Source of the DNA: Strongylocentrotus purpuratus | Taxonomy: Eukaryota > Echinodermata > Echinoidea > Camarodonta > Strongylocentrotidae | Direction of reading: 5' to 3' | NCBI RefSeq assembly: GCF_000002235.5 | Contig: NW_022145611.1 | Coordinates: 5,508,754 to 5,572,753, forward strand | DNA: 64,000 bases | In this document: piece by piece, positions 33,013 to 43,539 of the stretch | Numbering within the stretch: position 1 is the first letter of the stretch | How the letters are laid out: every line of letters begins with the position of its first letter | The notes under the pieces: model-generated | What the model was told of the DNA's origin: nothing | The model's database searches: none | What the model saw: the letters and a program-made list of their open reading frames with translations, nothing else | Program-made: the position numbers and the translations under genes

Positions 33013-33826
33013 GACGAGGGGAAATACAACGGTAATTTTAGGAGGAGATTTTAACTGCGTGACACACATTTGACACAGATCGGTCCAGTGATTCGCAGAA
33101 TACATCCTGTTTTGATGGACGTAGGGTGTTTTGTGCTGTTATACAGTCTCTTTTGTTGGTGGACTCTTGGTTGAGAGTCAACTCGGTAGAGTTTACAATG
33201 GTCACACATGGTTTCATGCCGGGAAGGATCAGAGTTCGAGACTGGATAGGATTTATGTACATGAAGGTTTCAGCATAATTAAATCGTCAAAAATCGCGTT
33301 TCCTTTGTCAGATCACGAAGCTGTTCATACTGTTATTACGGTGCCTCATGAACGATTTGTTTTTATCTTGCGTTTCAATGTTCTCTGTGGCAAACGTTAA
33401 AATCGGGGTTTGAGTCGATTGGGGATTGGTGGGAAAATGTTAAAGAGCGTATCAAAGAATTGTGTTTTATACATGGGGTGAGGCGGTCAAGGGATAGACG
33501 CCTCCGATTGAAGGATCAAGATTCATGTATTATGGCGGATAAAGCCCAGTTTGCCAACTTTTACCAGCAGAAGAAAAAGGGGAATTTATTCGTTCAAGAG
33601 AGAATGTTATAGAGGGTGGAGAAAAACCGGGATACTTTCACAAAATGAACGGGATAATGCGAGACAGAAATATATCAAAGAAATTCGAAATAAAGAAAGG
33701 ATATTGGAATCAGGAGAAAATGTTAAGTCGGTTTTTCACCAATTTTTCAGTGAATTATATACATGTGATTCTAATGTTGACTTGTCAATTCAAGATGTTT
33801 TCTTAAATTCATTTGAGTCACGTTAG

Positions 33827-34267
33827 TTAGGATTTTTGAAGTTGTGATCAATCAAACACAAATTGGCAACTCTATGACGTATCATGCGAGCTCAACTTCC
33901 ATTTGCTCAGTACTAAAAAAATCTAAAATTTTCATTTTCCCTCAAGAAAAATTTCAACCATACATGCACCCTAAATATAATAATTGCAAATATGTTTCTA
34001 TACTCCCCCTGCAAGGAACAAATATATATTCCGTCATCAATAACGAAGAAAACATGGTTTTATGGAATATTATGCACAAAGCAAATGAAGGAGAGCTTGT
34101 ATAATAAGTCACAGAGTTGCCAATTTGTATTTGATCGATCACAACTTCAATAATTCATAACTTTCTTATTTTCATTCAGAATTTGCTCAAACTTTCACTC
34201 ACCTGATTTTCTTATTATTCTGCCTCTATCGAAACAAACTTATTTTTGGGGTGGACTTTCCCTTTAA
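33827..34267. mobile_element. Truncated, inverted copy of the 551-bp TTAA MITE
   Basis: Reverse-orientation relative of 29250-29800, very similar over about 430 bp. Its right end is complete (GGGGTGGACTTTCCCTTTAA with TTAA at 34264-34267). About 110 bp of the left end is missing and the sequence abuts the LINE relic at 'gttag'. Confidence 0.8.
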
Positions 34268-34284
34268 TGAGTGAATGAATTTTT

Positions 34285-34425
34285 TTCAAGATAAATGAGA
34301 AAATAACAGACAGAGAGGATAAAGAAGAGGAGAAAAAAAAGAGGAGGAAGAAGATGGAGATGAAGAAGAAAAAGGAATACAAGGAGAAGAAGACGGAGGA
34401 TAAGAAGAAGAAGCAATAGCATGCA
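34285..34425 (+). repeat. Purine-rich (GAA/GAG) tract
   Basis: About 140 bp almost free of pyrimidines, mostly AAG/GAG/GAA triplets. Confidence 0.8.
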
Positions 34426-34589
34426 ACATCTCTATTAAGTTTACAAGTTTACACATTCATTTACCCTGTATTCCTACCATAACATTTAAACAAAATTATT
34501 ATTAAAATACCAACTTTTATTGACAACTCTTTTTCTGCAGTATACAAAATTCTGACATTTGTGTTATTTTCACGTTTTCTCAACGTTAG

Positions 34590-34788
34590 AGATATTAAAA
34601 TCAGAGAGGGAGGAAGCGGCCAAGATGTATCAGCAAGACCGCCATTCCCTCTTAGAGACCATCGCGTTTGGACGCCGGTGTCAGTGCCCCGCCCAGAGGG
34701 CCAAGGACCAGGGAGTAGTCAGCGAGTCCAGACACTCCTTCTCCTCAAGCACCGTTTCCGATGGGGAGGTGGCTAACCATTTCCTCAG
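34590..34788 (+). CDS. Internal exon of an unrecognised gene (first of two)
   Basis: A frame reads ILKSEREEAAKMYQQDRHSL, LETIAFGRRCQCPAQRAKDQ, GVVSESRHSFSSSTVSDGEV, ANHFL and ends at a good donor (CTCAG|GTAAAT). The acceptor is probably 'caacgttag' at 34589; 'tttctgcag' at about 34541 is an alternative. The start is helical and charged, the middle has a CxC, and the end is Ser-rich, which suggests a cytoplasmic or nuclear protein with partly disordered parts. I do not recognise the family. The exon ends with two bases left over, which join the one base at the start of the exon at 41738 to make a Ser codon. Confidence 0.55.
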
Positions 34789-34816
34789 GTAAATATCAAA
34801 TTAAGCAGGGTCCACC

Positions 34817-34957
34817 GGTCCAGTTTCATTAAACTAATTATCAGATTACAATAACTGTTATGAGCTACTAAAATTGTGGCATTTGATTGGCTGAGAGCAC
34901 AAATTTGCCGCAGAAATTTAGTATTGGTCATTGATAACAAGTTTTATGAAACAGGGC
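34817..34957. mobile_element. MITE related to that at 24664-24810
   Basis: The right end CAAGTTTTATGAAACAGGGC is nearly identical; the left end is degraded (AGTTTCATTAAACTAATTAT). Confidence 0.65.
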
Positions 34958-35398
34958 ACAGGGATCTGTTACACAAAGCCTTTTTCAATGACAAATGACA
35001 AAAATCATTGACAAATCTGTTGTTAACCAATCAGAAACAAGGATTTCAGTAGCTTATAACAGAGACTGTCAGTCAATATGTCTATAGTCTTTCATTATGT
35101 CCTTCGCTCTTGCTCTCCCCCCCCCCCCCCCAGGGGCGTCGCTAGACGTTTTTCAGTGGGGGGGGGGGGGGTGTAGAGGCCAACGATTACCGACAAAAGT
35201 AGCCACCAATTACCAACAAAATTAAATTTCCAATATCTACAAAGTCAACCCTATAAACCTGGGGCCGAAGGCTAAATTGTTTTTCCTATGGACTATCTAT
35301 AGTACTTGCATATGCGCAAAATGGTCATTTTCCTCGACGACATTAATATACGAATTATTTCTTAAATTTAGTCAGCATCATAGCTATATATTTTAATG
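34958..35398. other. Intron sequence with repeat ends
   Basis: CAGGGGCGTCGCTAGACG at ~35131 begins a poly-G element end similar to that at 16098, followed by 'aacgattaccgacaaaa' as at ~16158. Poly-C and poly-G runs flank it. Confidence 0.5.
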
Positions 35399-37401
35399 CA
35401 GGCGCGGAGCTAGGATCTTATTTTAGGGAGGGGCGGTAGCAGGCGCGGATCCAGGATTTTCCAATAGGGGGGGCCGGAAATTTGAAAATTGCGCAGACCA
35501 TTTTTTCAGCTCAACCAATACCAATACCAATACCAATACTGACAAGGTCATATTAGAAGCACGATACCGGTAGAATTTTTGACATTTTCATCGGGGGGGG
35601 GGGGGGGGGCTATAGCCTCTTGCCCGGAAAGTAATTTTCTGGTTTCACAATTCGAAATAGTGAGCGAAGCGAGCGAGCAACAATAATTTGTGAAAATGTT
35701 ATTTATCACCAAAATAAACGAGAAAAGATATCAAAAACTCATATTCGGGCAGCTCGCTGTCCCCCCCCCCCCTCCATTACGCGTGAAGCGCGTAAGCTTT
35801 GACCCTTCATTAATTGTTACTAGAGAAGGAAGACGATTTGTTGTACCATTCTCGACTCTTAATCCTTGTCTGAATTCAGTTTCCTCCCGCCCGCGCGAAG
35901 CGCGGAAGCTTTGGCTTTTCAAAGCTTTGGCCTTTCATTAATTATTAGAGAAAGAAGAAAATTTGTTGTACCATTCTCGACTCTGTCTTATTACTTGGCT
36001 GAATTCAGCCCCCCCCCCCTTCCCGCGCGAAGCACGGAAACTTAGGCTTTTCATAGTCTAATGAAGTTATTAGAGAACGATGATTCGTTGTTCCATTTTC
36101 GACCCTTAATCCTTCTCTGAATTAAGTTCCCCCCCCCCCTCCCGCGCGAAGCGCGGAAGCTTTGGCGTTTCATTAAATTATAAGGGAAAGGAGACGATTC
36201 TTTGTACTAATCTCGACATTTTATCCTTGTCTGAATTCAAATTTCCCCCGCCCGCGCGTAGCGCGTAAGCTTTGACGGTTTATTAAATTATTAGAGGAAG
36301 AAGACGAATCGTTGTACCATTCTCGTCTCTTAATTCTTGTTTGAATGCAGTTTTCCCCCTCCCGCGCGAAGCGCGGAAGCTTTGACGTTTCATTAATTAT
36401 TAGAGAAAGAAGAAGATTTGTAGTACCATTCTCGACTCTTATTACTTGACGGAATTCAGCCCCCCGCCTCCCGCGCGAAGCACGGAAACTTTGGCCTTTC
36501 ATAGTTTAATGAAATTATTAGAGAAAGATGATTCGTTGTTCCATTTTCGACTCTTAATCCTTCTCTGAATTGAGTTCCCCCCCCCTTCCGCGCGAACCGC
36601 GGAAGCTTTGACGTTTCATTAAATTATTAGAGAAAGAAGACGATTCTTTGTACCATCCTCGACTCTTTATCCTTGTCTGAATTGAGTGCCCCTCCCCCCT
36701 CCCGCGCGAAGCGCGGAAGCTTTGACGTTTCGTTAAATTATTAGAGAAAGAAGACGATTCGTAACTCTTAATCCTTGTCTGAATTGAGTTCCCCCCCCCC
36801 CCCCTCCCGCGCGAAGCGCGGAAGCTTTGTCGTTTCATTAAATTATAAGGGGAAAGGAGACGATTCTTTGTACCATTCTCGACTCTTAATCCTTGTCTGA
36901 ATTCAGTTTTTCCCCGCCCGCGCGTAGCGCGTAAGCTTTGACGGTTCATTACATTATTAGAGGAAGACGACTAATCGTTGTACCATTCTCGTCTCTTAAT
37001 CCTTGTTTGAATTCAGTTTTTCCCCTCCCTCGCGAAGCGCGGAAGCTTTGACGTTTCATTGAATTATTAGAGAAAGAAGATGATTCGTTGTTCCATTCTC
37101 GACTCTATAAATCCTTGGCTGAATTCAGTTTTTCCCCGCCCGCGCGTAGCGCGTAAACTTCTGACGTTTTATTAACTTATTAGACAAAGAAGACGATTCG
37201 TTTTACCATTCCTTGTCTGATTTCAGTTGCCCCCCTCCCGAGCGAAGCGCGGAAGCTTTGACATTACATTAAATTATTAGAGCCTAAAGAAGACGATTCG
37301 TTGTACCGTACTCGACTTGTCAGAATTTTTTTTTTCTTTGTCTGCTCCTTTTTCGTCCTATGTCCTCTTCCTGCCCCTACCGCCCCTGGCTACGCGCCTG
37401 C
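35399..37401. mobile_element. hAT-like ends enclosing hairpin satellite, array 2
   Basis: The left end CAGGCGCGGAGCTAGG (35399) and right end CTGGCTACGCGCCTG (to 37401) are inverted and start CAG, as in hAT elements. Flanks TTTTAATG and CTTTAAAG match at 6 of 8 positions. Within it lie a nested CAGGCGCGGATCCAGG end (35443), a poly-G run and then the satellite. Boundaries are inference; nested elements could also explain the ends. Confidence 0.45.
35760..37340 (+). repeat. Hairpin satellite, array 2, about 14 units of ~105-125 bp
   Basis: Each unit has a C-rich run, the inverted repeat CCGCGCGAAGCGCGG, AGCTTTGACGTTTCATTAAA, 'ttattagagaaagaagacga', 'ttcgttgtaccattctcgac', 'tcttaatccttgtctgaatt' and back to the C run. 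Cores are near 35780, 35893, 36025, 36145, 36253, 36365, 36473, 36587, 36702, 36808, 36919, 37031, 37143 and 37240. Antisense frames with repeated MNRQSLRATRGRG peptides come from the repeat, not genes. Confidence 0.92.
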
Positions 37402-38160
37402 TTTAAAGGGAAAATGAAACAATCATGATTGTGATAGCACACAATTAGGTTAGTAGAAATGAAAGGGAGAAAAGATCTATTACACTAACCATGGATAAAT
37501 TACGGCCGGGAGCGTCATATCATAGTTTTGTGTTATCGGGCGAGGGCCGGGGCGTAGCAACCAAGCAAGATTTTGCAATGTTGAAATTATGCATTCTAGA
37601 AAATTCCGCTATATTTCTTTCTAGCTATATTTCTAAATTTCCTGGGGGACGTGTCTCCCTATCGGGCCCAGGATTGCCGCCCCTGTCCATGATTACTACC
37701 AACATGAGTTCAAATACAAACACGAGCGAGTTGGTATGAGCTGAATCCAAATGAAGGGCAAAATAAGAGTAATGAAGCGGCCCAACCGTTAATTTAAAAT
37801 TTGACTGTTGAGTATATAGCTTCTATTTAAAAGACATCCAAAATATTGTGCCCTTTTCAAATTTCTCACTAAAGAGTGATGACCTTTGTAGCGCAGGGGG
37901 CTTTTTTTTCACGTTTAACTTTGAATCCGCGGCTCGAGATTTTATGCGGCCGGCCCGGCCCCCTCTATTCAATAACGTTTGCCAAACCTTCTGGAATGAC
38001 CCCAAATCTCCCGATTACAGTTCTCCCTTATTCGTCGTTACTGTCACTTTAATAGCGCCATTTCCTTGTCTTTCCCCCTTTCTCACCGAATCCCCCCCCA
38101 CCCACTTACTATAGGGTACGCACATGTATGTTCCTAGCTCTCTTTGAAAGCACCCCTCTG
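37402..38160. other. Intron sequence, nothing recognised
   Basis: No exon-like frame with splice sites. Confidence 0.4.
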
Positions 38161-38569
38161 TCTCCGGTGTAAGTCAGTACGGGCCGGATTTTTGTGTATT
38201 ACGGGCCGGACCTTGTTGCGTGAAAAGTAACTCTTTATCGGAAATTTTGGGAACACATATTCGGTCCCTCCGACCCCGGAGTGGGAGGGAGGGGGAGGGG
38301 GGGGGGGGGGGGTTGGGCTTTCTTCTTTATCTTTTCTTTTCTCTTTTCTCTTCTCTTCCTTTTTCTTTTCCCTTCTCCTTTCTTTTCTTTTCTCCTTTTT
38401 TTCTTCTCCTCTTCTCCTTTTTTTTTCTCTTCTTTTCTTCCTCTTTTTTTCGGCCTTTTTTTGCGCCGCCAATAGGGGGGGGGGGCCGCGGCCGTTTCGG
38501 CCCCCCTGGATCCGCCACTGCGGTAGTGAGCAAGAGAATCACTTAAAAGCGCGCTCATAAGGGGGTGTG
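38161..38569. repeat. Poly-G/polypyrimidine segment ending in a hAT-like terminus
   Basis: G run at ~38296-38312, pyrimidine tract 38320-38455, G run at 38475-38485, then CTGGATCCGCCACTG (~38506-38520), an inverted CAGTGGCGGATCCAG terminus. Confidence 0.6.
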
Positions 38570-40560
38570 GGTGATGAGCCTCCCGCGCGAAGCGCGAAAG
38601 CTTAGACGTTTCCTTAAATTATTAGGAAAAGAAGACGATTAATTTTATTGTACCGTTTTCGACTGGTAATCCTAGGCTGAAAGAAGTTTCCCCCCCCCCC
38701 TCCCGCGCGAAGCGCGAAAGCTTTGACGTTTCATTAAATTATTATAAAAAAGAAGACGATTTGCTGTACCATTCTCAACTGTTTATCCTTTTCTGAATTC
38801 AGTATTCCCCCCCGCGCAAAGCGCGGAAGCTTTGACGTTTCATTAAATTATGAGAAAAAGCAGACGATTCGGTGTACTGTTCTCGACTCTTAATCCTAAT
38901 CTGAATGAAGCTTCCCCCTCCCGCGTGGAGCGCGGAAGTTTTGACGTTTCATTAAATTATTAGAGAAAGAAGACAATTAGTCGTACCGTTTTCGACTCTT
39001 AATAAGCCCTACTCATCTGAATTCAGTTTCCCCCTCTCGTGCGAAGCGCGAAAGCTTTGACGTTTCCTCATATCATTAGAGAAAGAACACGATTTGTTGT
39101 ACCGTTTTCGACTTTAAATAAGCCCTATTAATTTTGTCTGAATTCAGTTTCCCCCTCTCGCGCGAAGCGCGGAAGCTTGGACTTTTCCTTACATTATGAG
39201 AAAAAGCAGACGATTCGGTGTACTGTTCTCGACTCTTAATCCTAATCTGAATGAAGCTTCCCCCACCCGCGCGAAAGGCGGAAGTTTTGGTTTTATTAAA
39301 TTATTAGAGAAAGAAGACGATTCGTTGTATCGTTTTCGACTCTTAATAAGCCCTATTCATCTGAATTCAGTTTCCCCCAAGCTTTTACGTTTCCTCATAT
39401 CATTAGAGAAAGAACACGATTCGTTGTACAGTTTTCGACTTTTAATAAACCCCATTAATTTTGTCTGAATTCAGTTTCCCCCTCTCGCGCGAAGCGCGGA
39501 AGCTCTGACGTTTCCTTAAATTATTAGAGAAAGAACACGATTCGTTGTACCGTTTTCGACTCTAAATAAGCCCTATTAATTTTGTCTGAATTCAGTTTCC
39601 CCCTCTCGCGCGAAGCGCGGAAGCTTTGACGTTTCCTTAAATTATTAGAGAAAGAAGACGATTCGTCGTACTGTTCTCGACTCGTCTAAATGAAGTTTTC
39701 CCCTTCCGGGGTTTCATCACAATATAGAGAAAGGAAGACGATTCCTCATACCGTTTTCGAATCTTATTATTATTAAGCCCTATTCATCTGAATTCAGTTT
39801 CCCACTTTCGCGCGAAGCGCGGAAGCTTTGACGTTTCCTTAAATTATTAGAGAAAGAAGACGATTCGTTGTAACGTTTTCGACTTTTAGTAAGCCCTATT
39901 CATCTGAATTCAGTTTACCCCTCTCGCGCGAAGCGCGAAAGCTTTGATGTTTCCTCAAATTATTAGAGAAAGAACACGATTCGTTGTACCGTTTTTGACT
40001 CTAAATGAGCCCTATTAATTTTGTCTGAATTCAGTTTCCCCCTCTCGCGCGAAGCGCAGAAGCTTTGACGTTTCCTTAAATTATTAGAGAAAGAAGACGA
40101 TTCGTCGTACTGTTCTCGACTCGTCTAAATGAAGTTTTCCCCTTCCGGGGTTTCATCACAATATAGAGAAAGGAAGACGATTCCTCATACCGTTTTCGAA
40201 TCTTATTATTAAGCCCTATTCATCTGAATTCAGTTTCCCCCTCTCGCGCGAAGCACGAAAGCTTTGACGTTTCCTTAAATTATTAGAGAAAGAACACGAT
40301 TCGTTGTAACGTTTTCGACTTTTAGTAAGCCCTATTTGTCTGAATTCAGTTTCCCACTTTCGCGCGAAGCGCGGAAGCTTTGACGTTTCCTTAAATTATT
40401 AGAGAAAGAACACGATTCGTTGTACCGTTCTCGATTCGTCTAAATGAAGTTTTCCCTTCTTTCCTCTTTTTGGCGTTTCATCACAATATAAAGAAAGGAA
40501 AAATGATTCGTCGTACCGTTGTTGACTCTTTAACCTTGTTTGAATTTAGTTTCCCCGAAA
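38570..40560 (+). repeat. Hairpin satellite, array 3, about 16 units
   Basis: Same unit as array 2 but a distinct subfamily: 'gtttcctta' often replaces 'gtttcatta', 'aataagccctattaattttg' or 'ttcatctgaattcag' is inserted before the C run, and some units lack the hairpin (~39370, ~39715, ~40145). Two ~430-bp higher-order blocks (around 39606-39810 and 40040-40250) are nearly identical, including a 'cttccggggtttcatcac' variant. Confidence 0.9.
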
Positions 40561-40724
40561 ATTTTAAACCTCTGATTTCTTTAGCTGATATTATAGGAAA
40601 GTGAAACTTCGAGAAAATACAAGTATTGTAGTTGTAGTCACTCTCGAAGTCGTCACAGCGGATAAGAAGTCGCAGTTCGTAGGGAAAAAAACTTGTCGGC
40701 CGACCGACAATATACATCTCACCG

Positions 40725-41154
40725 ACTTCAAACTTATGCATTGATGAGGATCGAGCAAGAATACCGACACAGCTGACCCGACACAGCAACATATTTACCC
40801 GTGTCTTTCTTGCTCCCTCGACAAGACGACTCCACCCAACAACCCCCTTTTCTCTTTTACTCCCACTCCTCCTCTCTCAGACTCTTACCTCCACTCTCTC
40901 TCCTCTCTTTCATCCCCCGTTTCTTTTGTTTCCCTTTCACTTCAAACTTATGCATTGATGAGGATCGAGCAAGAATACCGACACAGCTGACCCGACACAG
41001 CAACATATTTACCCGTGTCTTTCTTGCTCCCTCGACGAGACGACTCCACCCAACAACCCCCTTTTCTCTTTTACTCCCACTCCTCCTCTCTCAGACTCTT
41101 ACCTCCCCTCTCTCTCCTCTCTTTCATCCCCCGTTTCTTTTGTTTCCCTTTCAC
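40725..41154 (+). repeat. 214-bp tandem duplication, two copies
   Basis: The block starting 'acttcaaacttatgcattga' recurs after 214 bp with only a few differences ('gacaagacgac' / 'gacgagacgac', 'cctccactc' / 'cctcccctc'). Confidence 0.93.
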
Positions 41155-41737
41155 TCTTTTTTCTTCTTTTTTCCTTTTCTTTCTTTTCTTTCTTTTCCTT
41201 TCTTTCCTCTCCCCCTCTTTTTCTTTTTTCTCTTTCTTTCTTCTCTTTTCTTTCCTTTCTTTTCCTTTCTTTCCTTTCTTTTCCTTTCTTTCTTTTCTTT
41301 CCCTTTTCTTTTTTTCTTTTCTTTCCCTTCCCCTCTCTTTTTTTCCCTCTCTTTTTTTCCCTCCCCCTTTTCTCTTTTCCCGACGGCAGCGCAATTTTAC
41401 CGACAATATCCTGACAGGTGGGGGTGTCGCACCCCCCCACACCCCCCTTTGGCGACGCCCCTGCCCCCCCCCTTCTCCCTCTCTCCATAATTCCTTATTG
41501 ATGTCCCAATTGAAAAAAGTTCTTGCTCTCCCATTATCATCCTCCCACTCTCTCTCTCTCTATCTGTCATTCTCATCACCCCCCTCTCTCTCTTGCTCTC
41601 TCTATCATTTTCCATCTGTCTCCTCCCCCCTTTTGCTCTTGCTCTCTCTCCAAATTCCTTATTGATGTCCCAATTGAAAATGTTCTTGCTCTCCCATTCT
41701 CATCCTCCCACTCTCTCTCTCTCTCTCCCTTCTCCAG
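41155..41737 (+). repeat. Polypyrimidine tract, hAT-like terminus and ~160-bp duplication
   Basis: 41155-41390 is almost pure C/T. CCGACAATATCCTGACAGG and GGCGACGCCCCTG (~41450-41462) form an inverted relative of the CAGGGGCGTCGC end seen at 16098 and 35131. 'attccttattgatgtcccaa' occurs at ~41490 and ~41656 with CT runs after each. The final CT tract serves as the acceptor region of the next exon. Confidence 0.75.
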
Positions 41738-41873
41738 CCCTCCCCGGGGGACACCTGAGGATGCTGTAGCAGAGAGGGCGGTGCAGCGATCCATCATGGA
41801 GTATTCACACTTTGACTGGACCAAGAAACCTCTTGCAGAGGAACGAAGAATGAGCAAGACTGAGATAATCACT
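41738..41873 (+). CDS. Internal exon of the unrecognised gene (second of two)
   Basis: The acceptor CCCTTCTCCAG is followed by a frame PPRGTPEDAVAERAVQRSIM, EYSHFDWTKKPLAEERRMSK, TEIIT, then a donor-like ACT|GTGAGA. The frame closes shortly after (stop ~41886) if not spliced. Phase fits the donor at 34788, giving ANHFL-S-PPRG across a 6.95-kb intron. The sequence is charged and hydrophilic with no domain I can name. Pairing of the two exons rests on phase and strand only; transcript evidence is lacking. Confidence 0.5.
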
Positions 41874-42514
41874 GTGAGATTTAGGTAGCGATGGCAACGG
41901 ATATGACAATATATGAATAACATCTTGAGCTATACATTTTTATTTCAAGTAAAATTAATATTGTTTCCGTTGTGACTGTCGACAAACAAAAAACAATATT
42001 TGAATTTCAAAAATGGATCCACCGCTACCCCAAGTTGTTTGTTAGAAACCTTATTGCCGTAAAGATGGTATACTGCAGCTGCAGCAATGGAAAAAGAATT
42101 AACCAAGAAAGGTCACTTCTGTTATTTCTGTGGTAAAAAGAAGAAATAGTGTATTAGCATAGTTCTCTATCTCCCAATTGGCATAGTGCAATTGCTTTAA
42201 AGCCCCACTGCACTACTTATAGCTACTTGCGCCCTCTATATAGCAAACAATGCCTAAGCGGTGACCGTTAGTTCCCCCATATGGTACCCTTTTTCTTATG
42301 TTAATTAGAGCTGATTTGATGAGATAGCCACCTGTCGGTGATCATGCAGGGAGGTCTAGTCCCTCCTGGCCAAACTAGTGCAAGGGTATGGTATTGATTT
42401 GAGGATGTACAAATACAAATTCAATTTTCTTAATGACATGTATGCGTCATTAAATACCCTTCTGAAAGGATCTGTATCTTATGTTTTTCCAGGGCTTTCC
42501 TTGTGTCACACCAT
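41874..42514. other. Intron or flank, nothing recognised
   Basis: No exon or element boundary that I can support. Confidence 0.4.
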
Positions 42515-42819
42515 AGGGGTGTTTCTCAAAGACTAAGATTGACTTTAAGTCTGACTTAACTATGGCAGGCTGTTCATGCCACCATTTTCTCTCATCACTC
42601 ACTGGCATTGGTTTCTCAAGGGAAGTACCAATCGTGGTTGCAATTTCTTGCAAATCTAAAGAATTTACATTTTTCGAGTTCATTATTGAAGGAAGAAATA
42701 TTATTTTTAAATTATAATTGGGAGACCAATAGTGAGAGCAACCAGTGGCATGAATGGCCTGCCATAGTTACAGTAAATCCGACTTAAAGTCGATCTTAGT
42801 CTTTGTGAAACACTCCCCT
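42515..42819. mobile_element. 305-bp MITE with ~50-bp inverted ends
   Basis: Left AGGGGTGTTTCTCAAAGACT, then 'actttaagtctgacttaact' and 'atggcaggc'; right 'gcctgccatagtta', 'gacttaaagtcgatcttagt', then 'ctttgtgaaacactcccct'. The arms pair with few mismatches. Non-coding. Confidence 0.8.
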
Positions 42820-42973
42820 GTTCTAGTACTTGTTGTAGTTTGCTACATCAAGGAAAAGATATTGTGGTGTAGTTTCACGCAATATTACCATGGCTTAGCA
42901 TGTAATTTTTGCTTAGTACAACTGAATTTGATTCCAACTGTGGGTTTAGTTACAAATGACATAGCACATTGTC

Positions 42974-43364
42974 TTAAAGGGATCCTTTAACAATGTTAAA
43001 TCTGAGATACACAGCCTTACGTGTTATCAGTGTCTGTGATATGGTGTAATATTGAAGCCCTAAAAAAAATTGCGCTTCAAAATGATCAAGAAGTGCCTCA
43101 AAAAGTAAAAATCTTTGAGTGACCGGTTTTACCGTCAGGCGAATTATAATGAATATAATTAATATATAATAAATAATATATATAATGAATATTTTTCAAA
43201 ATATGTAATTCCAATCGTAAATATCTTGATAATCAGACAGGCGATCGGCTTGTAAAAGTCATGGGGTTCCTGACTGACCTAAAGGTTTATAATTATCATT
43301 GCATCATGAGCTAAATCCAGAATTTTATTTCGGAATCTGAGACAAAGTTACCGGATCCCTTTAA
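42974..43364. mobile_element. 391-bp MITE with TTAA duplication
   Basis: Begins TTAAAGGGATCC and ends GGATCCCTTTAA; the inverted repeat then weakens. Non-coding. Confidence 0.7.
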
Positions 43365-43539
43365 TAGAATCCAACAATATAAAGCATATTACGCTTTATG
43401 TCATTAAAAAATCACCTGGCAATTTGAAAGGGCATATGGGAAGAAGGCTATAATTAATCTTTTATATGTGTGCTACTTTAACAGTAAAACAAATCTCACT
43501 CTAACTTAAACAATTTAAAGAGAGCTTGTGAATATTCTG

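Larger units (their letters stand above)
31905..33826 (+). mobile_element. LINE relic (Tx1/L1-like) with ORF1 and ORF2 fragments
   Basis: The left part (~32060-32275) gives NGIQPAEHLTRDMLSDGG and, in another frame, LPGSKYDVTFKGVEAKDRF, resembling ORF1 of Tx1-type LINEs. From ~32300 the AP-endonuclease of ORF2 is readable: DVILLQETYL and FQTFKSLWNGPVFF; then NINIYAPCNPRKRILFFNN (~32832), TVILGGDFNCV (~33030), SRLDRIYVHEGF and FPLSDHEAVHTVI (~33230-33335). The linker before the reverse transcriptase follows (RQKYIKEIRNKERILESGEN, FFSELYTCD). There is no reverse transcriptase: the element stops at ~33826 against a MITE. Frameshifts, stops and insertions at 32446-32740 and 32905-33012 break it. 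It is a dead copy. Confidence 0.8.

Noticed and set aside
29413-34104. 86-87 codon frame present twice (29413-29676 minus, 33844-34104 plus)
   Set aside because: Both lie in copies of one MITE with long inverted arms; no family motif, and the arms themselves force the similarity.
36221-36949. Antisense frames with repeated MNRQSLRATRGRG-like peptides
   Set aside because: The peptide period equals the satellite unit and the frames break whenever unit length changes.
40801-41665. Frames of 229 and 216 codons
   Set aside because: They arise from the 214-bp tandem duplication and the pyrimidine tract; the two share the same peptide because the DNA is duplicated.
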